Shown: piece by piece, positions 45,397 through 55,523 of the stretch
Layout: every line of letters begins with the position of its first letter
How positions within the stretch are numbered: the stretch's first letter is position 1
Assembly (NCBI GenBank): GCA_946406115.1
Contig: OX291543.1
Span: forward strand, 25,260,815-25,324,814
From: Apoda limacodes
Lineage: Eukaryota; Arthropoda; Insecta; Lepidoptera; Limacodidae
Reading direction: 5' to 3'
DNA length: 64,000 bases
The notes under the pieces: model-generated
Database searches by the model: none
What the model saw: the letters and a program-made list of their open reading frames with translations, nothing else
What the model was told of the DNA's origin: nothing
Made by a program: the position numbers and the translations under genes

Positions 45397-45636
45397 CTAT
45401 ACTTATTTATAAATGCGAAAGTAACTCTGTCTGTCTGTCTCTCTGTAACATCTTCACGTCTAAAGTGCTGTACCGATTAAGATGAAATTTGGCATAGTTT
45501 TAGTTCCGGGAAAGGACATAGGCTACTAAAAAACGTCAAGTGTGAGTCGGTTTTTTTTCTATAATTGACGAGTTGCCGTAGAATTCCTACACCGATAACC
45601 AAATTTAGGAGGGGCGGAAACGCGGGCAAAAGCTAG
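45397..45636 (+). mobile_element. Helitron-like repeat, short form, both ends present
   Basis: Starts CTATACTTATTTATAAATGCG and ends GCGGGCAAAAGCTAG before T, 240 bp in all. Interior: CTGTCTGTCTGTCTCTCTG, AAATTTGGCATAG, GAAAGGACATAGGCTACTAA, GAGTTGCCGTAGAATTCCTA. It is the cleanest complete copy in the window and lies only 141 bp from the long form. Confidence 0.75.
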
Positions 45637-46604
45637 TTTATAATCATTCTTAAACTTGAAGCAACAACTCTGAAAACTGTTAAACTACAGGAAAGTAATT
45701 TAAGTCAGAGTCTATTCTCGGTTCATTTGTTCCTCGGGCAGCTTAATCAAACTTGCAGGGCGATGTCAGAGAAGCTAATTTTAACAAAGTTAGCTGTTAC
45801 CGAGACTAATTATGCTATAATGAACATTTATGAATGAACCTACCAATGCGGACATAATGGAAATTGCAATAGATAGATATTTCAGTATTCGTCAGTTTTC
45901 GGTTCAAGTTAGAGTTTTTCAACTTACATGACGTAAAGTAATAATTATTTCCTGCAATATTAAAGTTCTTCACTATACAATATTGCTTGAGTATTTCTGA
46001 AATATGCTTTTAAAAACACTTTCAAATCGTCATTTTTTATTTGATTAGCTTACAAATAAAACAAAATTATTAAAAATTAATAAATTTTCGTTACTTAGGT
46101 GTGTAATATGTAATTGGTAATGGCGCGATTTCTTTGTAGAGCCGCGCTTTCATACATGATAAGGTCTGGGTTTACGTAGAGCCAAATAATGTTCAGTATA
46201 GTTTTGTTTTTGGAAACAAAAAATAAATAAATTGAGATATTAAAGAATTTCAATTTCAACGGTTTACAATGGTACTCCATGGTATGTAGTGCGAGTTTCA
46301 AAAAAAAAAAAAAAAACTAGGTATATTTCACGCGTCAAATAAAGTATTTTAGTAGTGTTTAATTCAACAAATTTGTAAAAAGTCTCTTGCCGTATAATTG
46401 TTTTCGCATAAGAACGAGAAACTAAAAAACATTATAAAAAACCCCTGCAATAAAACTGTGATCAATAGTTAATAACTAATATTAGGTTATCAGGTATTAT
46501 ATACTTATAACTATAGAACGAATAAAATCCTAATCCTAAATCTCTGTTCCGGTCCACCTTGTTTCCCTAAGAAATAAGGAATAAATAAAGGCATTTTTAC
46601 CTAT
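45637..46604. other. No gene recognised
   Basis: AT-rich, with an A-run at 46300-46315. Nothing supported. Confidence 0.4.
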
Positions 46605-46722
46605 CGGTCGGCAACGCGAGAGTGATGCCCTTGGTGTTGCAAGCGTCCATAGGCTACGGTGACCGCTTACCATCAGGCGGACCGTAGGCTTGTTTGCCAC
46701 CTGAGTGGTATATAAAAAAAAA
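46605..46722 (+). mobile_element. 5'-truncated copy of the 20.5-kb LINE (3' tail only)
   Basis: GGTCGGCAACGCGAGAGTGA through CTTACCATCAGGCGGACCGT AGG to GGTATATAAAAAAAAA matches 23980-24092 of the intact LINE with only a few differences. It retains the last 17 or so codons and the 3' untranslated region with a short poly-A. Extreme 5' truncation of this type is normal for LINE insertion. High similarity suggests recent activity of the family. Confidence 0.9.
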
Positions 46723-46855
46723 ATTAACACAAGGCTCTACGCGTCAGCTGTGGCGTTACTTAGTAATAAGGGTAGAATCTACCTATCTATTCCAGAAAGA
46801 AGGTATATTATGTTTTTACCCAGCTATGGGTTTCTTTGGAAAATGGAATATTATC

Positions 46856-49786
46856 TCATCTTTTTTTACTTACGCGGGTACGATTGCGATTGAGTGGGGG
46901 CGAGAAGCGCCCCGGCACTCTTTGATATCTAGTGTATCCTTGTGGGCGCCGACGAACCCGGGGACGTCGGCGTCGTGTTTGGAGGGAGGCCCTATTCGGG
47001 GAGGTCGTAGAGACTAATCTCGCTATCCGGACAGCGAGATCGTTATCTGGGGACGTTAGTACGTGCCAAGGCCGCCTAACAATAGTTTTACGACCGTGAC
47101 CGGGTCGATCGTGGGGACGATACGTTGTGGATTGCACAATTAAACGATTCGGGTGATTTTGCGTACGCTCGAAAAAGCGGACTGCCAAGTCTTTAAAGTA
47201 TTGGGGAATCGTGGGAAGTTCGAAGTCTCTGTGTAGGTCCGCATTGCAAACGTACCAAGAGGCTCCAGAGGCCGCTCTGAGAAAGCGGTTTTGTAGGGTC
47301 TGGAGTTTATGGAGATTGCGCTTGGACAACGCAAAGACTACGCTAGCATAAGCTAGAATGGGGCGGATGCAAGTTGTGTAAAGATTTAGCTTATTTCTAA
47401 GCGACATCTTACTATACTTGCCTATCATGGGATAGAGACGACCGAGGACAAAAGCGGCACGGTCTCTGACTATTTTGGTGTGAGCTTGGAAGTTCAAACG
47501 ACTATCCATGGTCACACCGAGATATTTGGTCTTATTTTGCCAGGGAATGGCACGACCGAAGAGAGAAAGGGGAGTTGGCCGCGGAGGGTGGCCTAAGGAA
47601 AAGAGGACGGCAGAGCTTTTGTCGGGATTCACCTCGATTCTCCATTTCCGAAACCACTCGCCTAGGGCGGTGATAGCGGGTTGGAGTCTCTCAGTGATTT
47701 GACTCACTTGCCTATCAGTGGTATAGAGAGCGGTATCGTCCGCAAAGAGGGCTAGATTGGTACCTATCGTTTTAGGGATGTCGTTAGTGTACAGAAGGTA
47801 CAAGATAGGGGCGAGCACGGACCCTTGCGGGACTCCTGCTTCTATGGGACGGGGGGAAGAGAGAGTGCCTTCAACTTTGTAGCTACGATTCGACAAATAG
47901 TCTCGTATGATGAGCACGAGACGATCTGGCAACTGAAAGTTGTACAGTTTAAAAATTAAACCGTTGTGCCAGACTTTGTCGAAAGCTTTCGCTACATCGA
48001 AGAAGACAGCGCCCGTGTGACGGGTCTTACCTAACGCTGGTTGAAAGCCAGTAAGAATATGTTCCGTTATGCGGAGGACTTGATGGACGCATGAGTGTTT
48101 GGCACGGAAGCTAAACTGCTCGTCTATTAAAATGCCTCTGGAGACTATAGCGTTCCGTAGGCGAGCGAGGAGGAGGCGTTCATAGAGTTTACCAAGGGCC
48201 TTTAGTAAACTTATGGGGCGATAGGAGGACGGCTCGGTACGAGCTTTGCCTGGCTTATGGATGCCTATAACAATTGCATCTTTCCATTGAGAAGGAAAGA
48301 TGCAATGTTCCATAGCAGCGTTAAAGATCGCTACTAGGAGGCAGATAAGGGGAAGAGTGAGGCGCTTTAGGATATCGTTATAGATACCGTCAGCACCGGG
48401 GGCTTTACGGGGGCGTAGGTCCTTAATGACCTGTACGACTTCGTCGACAGTGACAGGGGGCAGGGGGTCTTGTGGAGGCAGAGAAGTTCTGCGCTCTACT
48501 TCGCCGTCTACCTCGCGCACGTGGTCGGGATCGAAGGGCTGTGTGCTCAAGGCACATTGGGCTTGGAGGCTAGACGCTAGGCAATCCGCTTTTTCGTCGT
48601 CATTGAACGCGGGAACGTTGTTGGGACGAGTTAAAGGAGGGAGAGAGTTTGCGGTTTCGGATTTTAGAGCTCTGGCTAAGTGCCAATAAGCTTGGTGAGA
48701 AGGAGAAATGTTCTCCATAAGATCACCGAAACGTTGGGCGCGGAGCTCAGCTACAGCGGTTCTTACACGGCGGTGTAAGTCGTTGAAGCGAGCTTTATTT
48801 TCGGTAGTAGGAGCGCGATCGCGAGCGCGGCGGGCCGCGTTACGCTCAGTCATTAGCGACCTGATGTGCTGAGGCAGGATTAGGTGGTGATAATCACCAA
48901 CCGGCACCTGTCGTGAGCACTCGCCAACGGTAGCGGTCAGGTGGCTAGTGAGAGAGTCGATAGCTACGTTTAGGTCGGTCGCGGAAGAGATTACGTTGGG
49001 AACGCGGTCTAGATGTGGCGAGCTGGGATTTTCGAGCAATTGCCCAAATTTATCCCAGTCCGTCACGGTTTTAGTGTCGGGAGGAGAGTCCGAAGGGGAA
49101 CCTAATCGGAGGATGACAGGGCGGTGGTCCGAGTCAAGTTCGTCAAGCACCTCTATAGAACGAAAGCTTAGCCTTACATTCTTTAGAAGTGCTATGTCCA
49201 GAACGTCAGGGTTGTTCCTAGTAATGTGGGGAAAGAAAGTGGGCGTCATGGGAGCGATAATGTCAAAGTTTAGTCTGTCAACTAAATCGTCAAGGAGTCT
49301 GTCTGTCCGTGAAGTTACAGAAGAGTTCCAGCGGCGATGCTAGCAATTTAGGTCGCCAGCAAGAATGACGGCGTCGCCTAAATTTAAAAGCGACTGAAGG
49401 TCGCTCTCGAGCAAGTCTTTTAGGGGAGAGAGATAAACCGATGCAATGATGATCGGCTGATGGCCGGTCATCGCTAAGCGGCAGACGGATGCTTCTAAAT
49501 TCGTAAGCGGTGGAGGATTGATAGGGGAGCAATGCAGGGAGCGCCTGTAATAGATGAGAGTGCCTCCGAGATTGGAGGCAGTTCTATCATTACGGACGGT
49601 GCGATAGTTCGTGATCGAAGGGGTACGGACAGCGGGCTTTAGGAACGTTTCCTGGATGAGGAAGACGTCCGGTTTTTGGGAAGAGAGGAATTGCGATAAT
49701 TCCTCTCTTTGGTTGCGGAGACCGTTGGCATTAAAATAGCCTATGGAGACGGACCGGGGTTTTTCGCGCGCGGTTGTGCAATCCAT
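46856..49786 (-). pseudogene. LINE ORF2 endonuclease/reverse transcriptase with one stop
   Basis: One frame runs 976 codons from the ATG at 49786 and is open except for a TAG at 49340-49342 (codon 149). The endonuclease part has FNANGLRNQ, LIQETFL and LAGDLN followed by C-stop-HRRWNS; the stop lies inside the GDxN(C)xHxxW catalytic block. LDSDHRPV follows. The reverse transcriptase has APGADGIYNDILK, SYRPISLLKALGKLYERLL, DVAKAFDKVWHNGL, AGVPQGSVLAP and FADDTALY, all intact by eye. The C-terminus ends TRVSKKR, where the last residues come from the A-rich junction. A single substitution explains the inactivation. Jockey clade is likely. Confidence 0.88.
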
Positions 49787-49793
49787 TTTGGTT

Positions 49794-50297
49794 TTAAGGT
49801 TTTGGAGCTACCCTGCGGAGGGCGGCGAAGAAGTCGCGATGCTTAGCCATGAAGCCGAGCATTTGAGAGAGATCGGTGAGTTGTACGTATTCGGCGTACA
49901 CGATCTCGAAATAGGATGGGTCACAGGCCCAAGAAATCTCGGTGAGAATACCGAGATGCTGCTGCTCGGCCGTCTGAGCGGCGTTGCGGAGCAGCGCGAG
50001 AGAGGGGCGCGGGGGGGCAAGACGCGTTTGCGCGAGAGGCGCTGGACGCGGGATGTCCCGGGACATGAGAGGGGCGGGGTAGGGAATACCCGTAACTGAG
50101 ACGGGCCCGGGGAGAGTAGACAAAAGATTGTCTATCTCCTTCGATTTGGACGCGTCAAATAGCGCTGGAGGACGGCTCCAGGCGTTGACAGCAGGGAGGG
50201 GGGCAGGCACGAGCGAAGCCTGTTGGCGGGGGGCGGGGGGACGCGATTTACCCTGTTTGGGTTTACGCGAGCTCTGTTTGGGAGCTTTGGGGAACTA
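49794..50297 (-). pseudogene. LINE ORF1 (gag-like) C-terminal part
   Basis: The open minus-strand frame ends seven bases before the ORF2 start, with the stop TAA at 49794. It encodes a proline-rich segment, then QHLGILTEISWACDPSYFEI and LTDLSQMLGFMAKHRDFFAA, resembling the conserved C-terminal region of Jockey-type ORF1 after the zinc knuckles. The knuckles themselves would lie upstream and are cut off at 50297. It is in the same order and tight spacing as ORF1/ORF2 of Jockey elements. Confidence 0.7.
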
Positions 50298-52803
50298 ACT
50301 TTCCTACCATTTTATTTTATGTATAGATTCTACTTAGACATCTCCTAGTAATTAATAAATAGGACTAATATCACATAATACCTACTAGTAGGTGCAAGTA
50401 GATACGTACAGTGCGTATCTTACTTCGCATATTAACCCAACACCCGCAAGTAAATTATCTCCTTAAAATTCAAATAGAGCTCATGATGCCGTTATTAAAG
50501 TTACGCGTCGGATCAAACCTACACATCAGAGGTATTACAATGCGGTACAAAGATATGCTAAATAGTCAAGTTGGAAACTAATATCAGTTCATCATGCATG
50601 CATAAACTCTTGAATCGCAATAACGTCGTTATGAGGCTTTGCTCCATAGGGAATTAAATACGATGCTCAAAGTTAAAACAGTGAAAACATGACTAGGGGA
50701 CTTTTTAACCACCAGATTAGCAATCAGATGCATAGTTAGTTATACTAATACTGTTTTAATTTACCATATTATGATAAAACAGCAAGTATACAAAAAGTAT
50801 ACAATATGAAGTGCCTATTGTACGTATAATCGACGCAAAACTCATACGGTACAAAGTCTCATTAAACTAATGAGAAACTGCTATGGCCTTCGTTAAAAAA
50901 GCAATAATAGCTGTAAATTTAATAGCGATTAAGGTCAAATTGTTTCAGTGTAATAACGTTATAACGTTCCTTGAGGTGACGTGTTGTGAAATCGCCGGCT
51001 TTTCACAGTGTACGCCTCGTAAGTTTGTGCATGGAAGAGGCCCCACTGTGTGAATATGAGTTTTTTTTTTTTTTTTTTAACAATCTAACTAGAAAAGCCT
51101 TATGAGTGACTGTATTTAACTTAGTTATTAACACCGAAGGCCAAATCGACAAAATGCATCTCGATGCAAGACCTAAATTATTTTCTTTCTATTGACTCGT
51201 CTAAACCAATCTATAAAGTAGAGAAATACTTACCATAAGTAAATTGTGTTGTCTAGTTCAATGGTCAAGTAGATATCTTCTTTTCAATCCGCAGTGATTT
51301 GTCGTTGCGAGGTAAGGCAATCGTGTGGGTAAGGGTTAGTTGTCTAGTCGCTGTGAACGACATCCCGCGAAAATGTGGATTTTTTACCTTAATATAATTA
51401 GATGAAAATAGTGTCAAGAGTAAGGTAAAATATGTCATATTACATATGTAAACTATTAATGGGATGACAACAGAAAGTCGAAAGTTATTAGGTGTAATGG
51501 ACCCAGACAGGCCTAGAAGGTATTAGTCTCTAGTTGGATGTCTAGCTCTTTATACGCAATATTAATTTAAAATTAATAATAAAATAAAATAGAAATTATA
51601 AAAACCAAACGCTTATTTCTGTTTAAAACAATTGTGTATTTAATTGAATAATTTAAAGTGGTAGGGGCCATGGTTCCTATGATAGTCCTCTTTAGTTTAG
51701 GTTTTAGGTCACCAAAAATCTTCTATTAATACAAATTTAACGCATGAAATACTTTACAACAAGTATGTATATGAGAAGGCCGGGCAGAGCGAATACCCTA
51801 GATAAAGCGAATAAACTTATAAATATAATAATAAAGTTATAACAACTTTACTAAACAGTAGATAAATGATATCGGTATATTTATATATATATATATATAT
51901 ATATACAATTTTTATATATTTAATTCCGATTTTCTGTAAGTTTTGTCGGTACCTAATTCCTTATAGTCAACTGGAATAAGAAAAAAACGTGCAATCCCAA
52001 TAAATTAAAACTTATATCAAAATATAGCCAAACCTAAAGATCTACTTTCTACTTAAGAAGGGAGATGGTAGAACATTGAACACAGAATTGTATCTGAAAC
52101 AGATTGAGTTGTCATTATTTAGGGTTTCTGTGACATATTTATGGATATAATAATATTTGTAATATATATATATATATATGTGTTTATTTTATTTATGCAT
52201 TTGTAACTATGTATATATATTTTGATTATTAATATGCTTATATACTTATACAAAAAAAATATTGTGCAGCCTACCCTCTTTTTATGGTTTACTGGTAGAA
52301 AATACTTTATGGCATAAAGACCGCCATTGTTCAACAATGTGGTTGGCCAAGAAAAATACATAAATATACAAATAAACATATATGAGGCTATTTAGTTTTT
52401 CGCATTTTACTCCAAAAATATTGATATAAAAGAAAAAATACAAGAATACAAAATCGTAGCAGAGCAGAATTGTTTTTCAATTACGTGCGGCTTCAGAGGA
52501 ACTGGCTCCCGCGAATGCTTATGTTATTGTTTGTTATGTTATGTTTAGGTTACTCATTACATCACCCAAAACATTTGCAATTTCTATTTTTTTTATCTAT
52601 TTTATATAAATATTTAACCTTAAGCAGTCATTTCTGCGTAGAAAGTTTTTCATTTCGTACATTCATTTTATATTCTAAAATTTTAACGCTCGGCAGAACC
52701 CTTGCTCGCTTTATTACACAAAGCCTTTCATTACGAAGATTCTAATACAACAAATAATCTGTTGCGGAAAGTACCAAAGAATAAGTACAAAACTTCATAA
52801 TGC
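50298..52803. other. No gene; microsatellites
   Basis: (TA)n runs at 51882-51905 and 52162-52180 and a T-run at 51060-51079. 50980-51060 is slightly richer in GC and unidentified. No coding signal. Confidence 0.4.
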
Positions 52804-53190
52804 CTTCATTGCTTATTCGTATTGTATCAAATATCTTTGAGTAACAAAGCTTATACCTGATAACTGAGAGCTCATAGATGAAGTTTAATTACCTATTCGT
52901 ATTAAATCAAATGACTTCGAGTAACAAAGCTCACATCTGATAGACTTTAAATGAAAGCTTCATTACTTATTCGTATTGTATCAAATGTCTTTGAGTAACA
53001 AAGCTTATACCTGATAACTGATAGCTCATAGATGAAGTTTAATTACCTATTCGTATTAAATCAAATGACTTTGAGTAACAAAGCTCACATCTGATAGACT
53101 TTAAATGAAAGCTTCATTACTTATTCGTATTGTATCAAATGTCTTTGAGAAACAAAGCTCATACCTGATAGCTGATAGCTCATATTGATA
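52804..53190. repeat. 154-bp higher-order tandem repeat (80 + 74 bp subunits)
   Basis: Two related subunits alternate. A has CTTCATTACTTATTCGTATT GTATCAAATG; B has TTAATTACCTATTCGTATTA AATCAAATGAC. Both continue with TTTGAGTAACAAAGCT. A units begin at 52804, 52958 and 53112, giving a 154-bp period and about 2.5 dimers. A decayed scrap (AGCTCATGGATGAAAGCAGT AACAAAGC) occurs at 59868-59893, beside the other end of the Penelope locus. Confidence 0.9.
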
Positions 53191-53324
53191 GAATCAGGCG
53201 TTACTTTGCGGAAATTCATTATTATGATAAAATATTATTACCTTGCAAATCCGCTAAAAACAATTCAGTAGCGTTCAGATGCAGAAGTACACCACCCGCA
53301 TGTAGGAGTGCACCTCCCTCCTTA

Positions 53325-53614
53325 TGAACCCGAAGGTGAGTCACCGCCAGGAGGGGAGTTCCCCGTTACGCGGGTACGGTTGCGATTGAGTGGGGGCGAG
53401 AAGCGCCCCGGCACTCTTTGATACCTCGTGTATCCTTGTGGGCGCCGACGAACCCGGGGACGTCGGCGACGTGTTTGGAGGGAGGCCCTATTCGGGGAGG
53501 TCGTAAAGACTAATCTCGCTATCCGGACAGCAAGATCGTCATCTGGGGCCGTTAGTACGTGCCGAGGCCGCCTAACTATAGTTTTACGACCGTGCCCGGG
53601 TCGATCGGGGGATG
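53325..53614 (-). mobile_element. 3' fragment of the 47-kb Jockey-type LINE inside Penelope
   Basis: 53365-53606 matches 46872-47114 with about 5% differences by eye. It continues at its 3' end through CGGGGAACTCCCCTCCTGG to CGGGTTCAT, sequence the larger copy lacks. GTTCAT occurs at both edges (about 53615-53620 and 53322-53327 read on the minus strand) and may be the target duplication. It lies between the Penelope coding end and the shared Penelope end sequence. Confidence 0.85.
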
Positions 53615-53674
53615 AACGTAAAACAGCTGTTGTTGCCCTTATATAAACAACCCCTACTACTCCCCCCAACCGTC

Positions 53675-54376
53675 CTAATCACCTGATCGGTTGTTGTTAT
53701 TATTTGAAAACATACGTAACAATGGAGAATTGGAAACATTTAGTTGTTCGTTAATTATTACACCTCTATCCCTGTACCGAACTATCTCCATCTGCTCCAA
53801 AATGCAAAGATTAAAACTTTTTTGACATATATGTAAAATATCGAAAGTGTGGTTGTCGGGTAGGGAATGTCCTGAATCTAAAAGATGTTTCGCAAAGTTT
53901 GATCGATCTGGGTGTTGATTATTGTAGGCTGAAATGTGTTCTTTGTATCTTGTAACAAAACTGCGACCCGTCTGACCTATATAAATGTGATCGCAGTCGC
54001 CGCAAGTAAGCTTGTATATACCAACCTTTTTTGAATGTTCTGTGCGTTCTTTCGCATTGCACAATGTCTTTTTAATGTATTATTTGTATGGTAGGCGACA
54101 TAAATGTCGTTACGACGCAATGTTTTAGCTATTTTTCCAGAAATTTTTCCATAATAAGTTAAAGTACCTTTGTATTTTTTAATATTTTTTTCCATTACAG
54201 GGTATAGTGCCGCTGTTGCCCTGGAATAAAGTTTCTTTTTGATTAAGCTGTTCATCATATTTTGGTTGTATCCATTGGAATTAGCTATTTGATAAATTAT
54301 ATTGAGTTCTTTGGAATAATCTTGTTTACTGAGAGGTACTGCAATAATCGATGTGTGTATGAATTGAATGCCGCGA
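53675..54376 (-). pseudogene. Penelope GIY-YIG endonuclease region, inverted copy
   Basis: Minus strand from 54376: LAAFNS-like start, then IYQIANSNGYNQNMMNSLIK, KKLYSRATAALYPVMEKNIK and RRNDIYVAYHTNNTLKRHC. One frameshift near 54060 follows, then KKVGIYKLTCGDCDHIYIGQ, TGRSFVTRYKEH, DRSNFAKHLLDSGHSL and a tail with RYRDRGVIINEQLN. The GIY and YIG motifs and the following Arg are intact. GIY-YIG endonucleases nick target DNA for Penelope-like retroelements. It lacks all of the reverse transcriptase upstream and has the frameshift, so it is inactive as it stands. Confidence 0.88.
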
Positions 54377-55523
54377 GTTTATGTTGTACATTTCAAAATA
54401 AAGTTGATAAAAATATTCTAAAATCAGTAAAAGAAAAAATAAATAATAATAATCTTATAATTACAAAGGCAGATAAGGGAAATAGTATTGTTTTTTCAAA
54501 TCATGTACATTATATAGTAAAAGTAAATAATATACTTAATAATGAAGATTTTAAAAATTTGAACTCTGACCCCACCAAAAAGTTTCACAAAGAAGTTAGA
54601 ACCTCTGTTAACCACTCTCAAATTATTTTTAGAGCACAATCATCCAAAAATTACATTATACCCATGAATCCTAATGCCCCAATACTATACGGTCTCCCAA
54701 AAACACATAAAGAAGATATCCCTGTTCGTCCAGTCGTGTCCTATATAGGAGCTCCAGCATATGATCTTGCTAAAAAATTAAACTACATTCTTAAAGATAA
54801 AACAAAATTTAAATCCATTCATTCTTTAAAAAATAGTCTTAATTTAATTTAAAATATTCAGAATATCACGATACCGGAAGATTATAGTTTCGCTAGATGT
54901 GGATAGTTTATTTACCAATTTTCCATATCAAGAGTGTTTAATTTTAATATCAGATATGTTTGATAGGCAACTTTTACATCCACAAGAAAAACAAGAACTG
55001 TTGGATATAACGACAATTTGTATGCAACAAAATTATTTCAGATTTAATAATCAATCCTTTTTACAAAAAGAAGGACTTGCAATGATTCCCCTGATGGCAG
55101 ATATTTTCATGGTTAATAATAACATAATTTCTCACAGTGATGTTCTGTACTACTATAGATATGTAGATGACATAATATTGTGCTGGACAGGAAGAGACCA
55201 AGAACTAGAACATTTTGTAAATAATTTAAACAATATACATCCAAAAATTAAAGTTAAATTAGAAAAAGAACAAAATGGTAGTATAGGACTTTAAAAAGAA
55301 GCCAAAACAAACATACCTTTCAAATATACAGAAAACCAACACACACTGGCACAGTTATTCCAGCTTCATCTTGTCATCCTTGGCAACATAACCTCGCAGC
55401 ATTCAATTCATATTGTCAGTACCTCTCAGTAAACAAAATTATTCCACAGAACTCAATATAATTTATCAAATAGCTAATTCCAATAGATACAACCAAAATA
55501 TGATAGACAGCCTATTCAAAAAG
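54377..55523 (+). pseudogene. Penelope reverse transcriptase, main copy 5' part
   Basis: The plus strand encodes KEKINNNNLIITKADKGNSI, YGLPKTHKEDIPVRPVVSYI GAPAYDLAKK, then a stop at 54850. After a one-base shift it gives VSLDVDSLFTNFPYQE, FLQKEGLAM with a gap of about five residues, PLMADIFM, and the active-site YRYVDDIILCW. The fragment KPKQT, HPWQHN, LAAFNS-like then leads to NMIDSLFKK. These are the reverse transcriptase motifs of Penelope-like elements (TKADKGN, PKxHK, RPIVSxxGxPxxxLAK, YVDD). At least one nonsense codon, two frameshifts and a small deletion make it dead. The N-terminus is cut at the head-to-head junction. Confidence 0.87.

Larger units (their letters stand above)
46856..50297 (-). 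mobile_element. Jockey-type LINE, 5'-truncated, nearly intact ORF2
   Basis: On the minus strand: the tail of ORF1 (50297-49794), then ORF2 (49786-46856), then an A-rich run. The GC-rich composition ends abruptly at 50297 and near 46870, marking the insertion edges. Compared with the copy at 53325-53614, this one lacks the 3' untranslated sequence: the coding region runs straight into TAAAAAAAGA. Flanking target duplications were not evident. Confidence 0.85.

Noticed and set aside
46856..47017. Plus-strand frames across the LINE regions at 47-50 kb and 53.4-53.6 kb
   Set aside because: They are complements of the minus-strand LINE coding sequence with its biased composition.
53675..54376. 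A host GIY-YIG gene (for example a SLX1-type nuclease)
   Set aside because: The surrounding Penelope reverse transcriptase, the second copy at 58.6-59.6 kb and the frameshift show that it is a retroelement domain.
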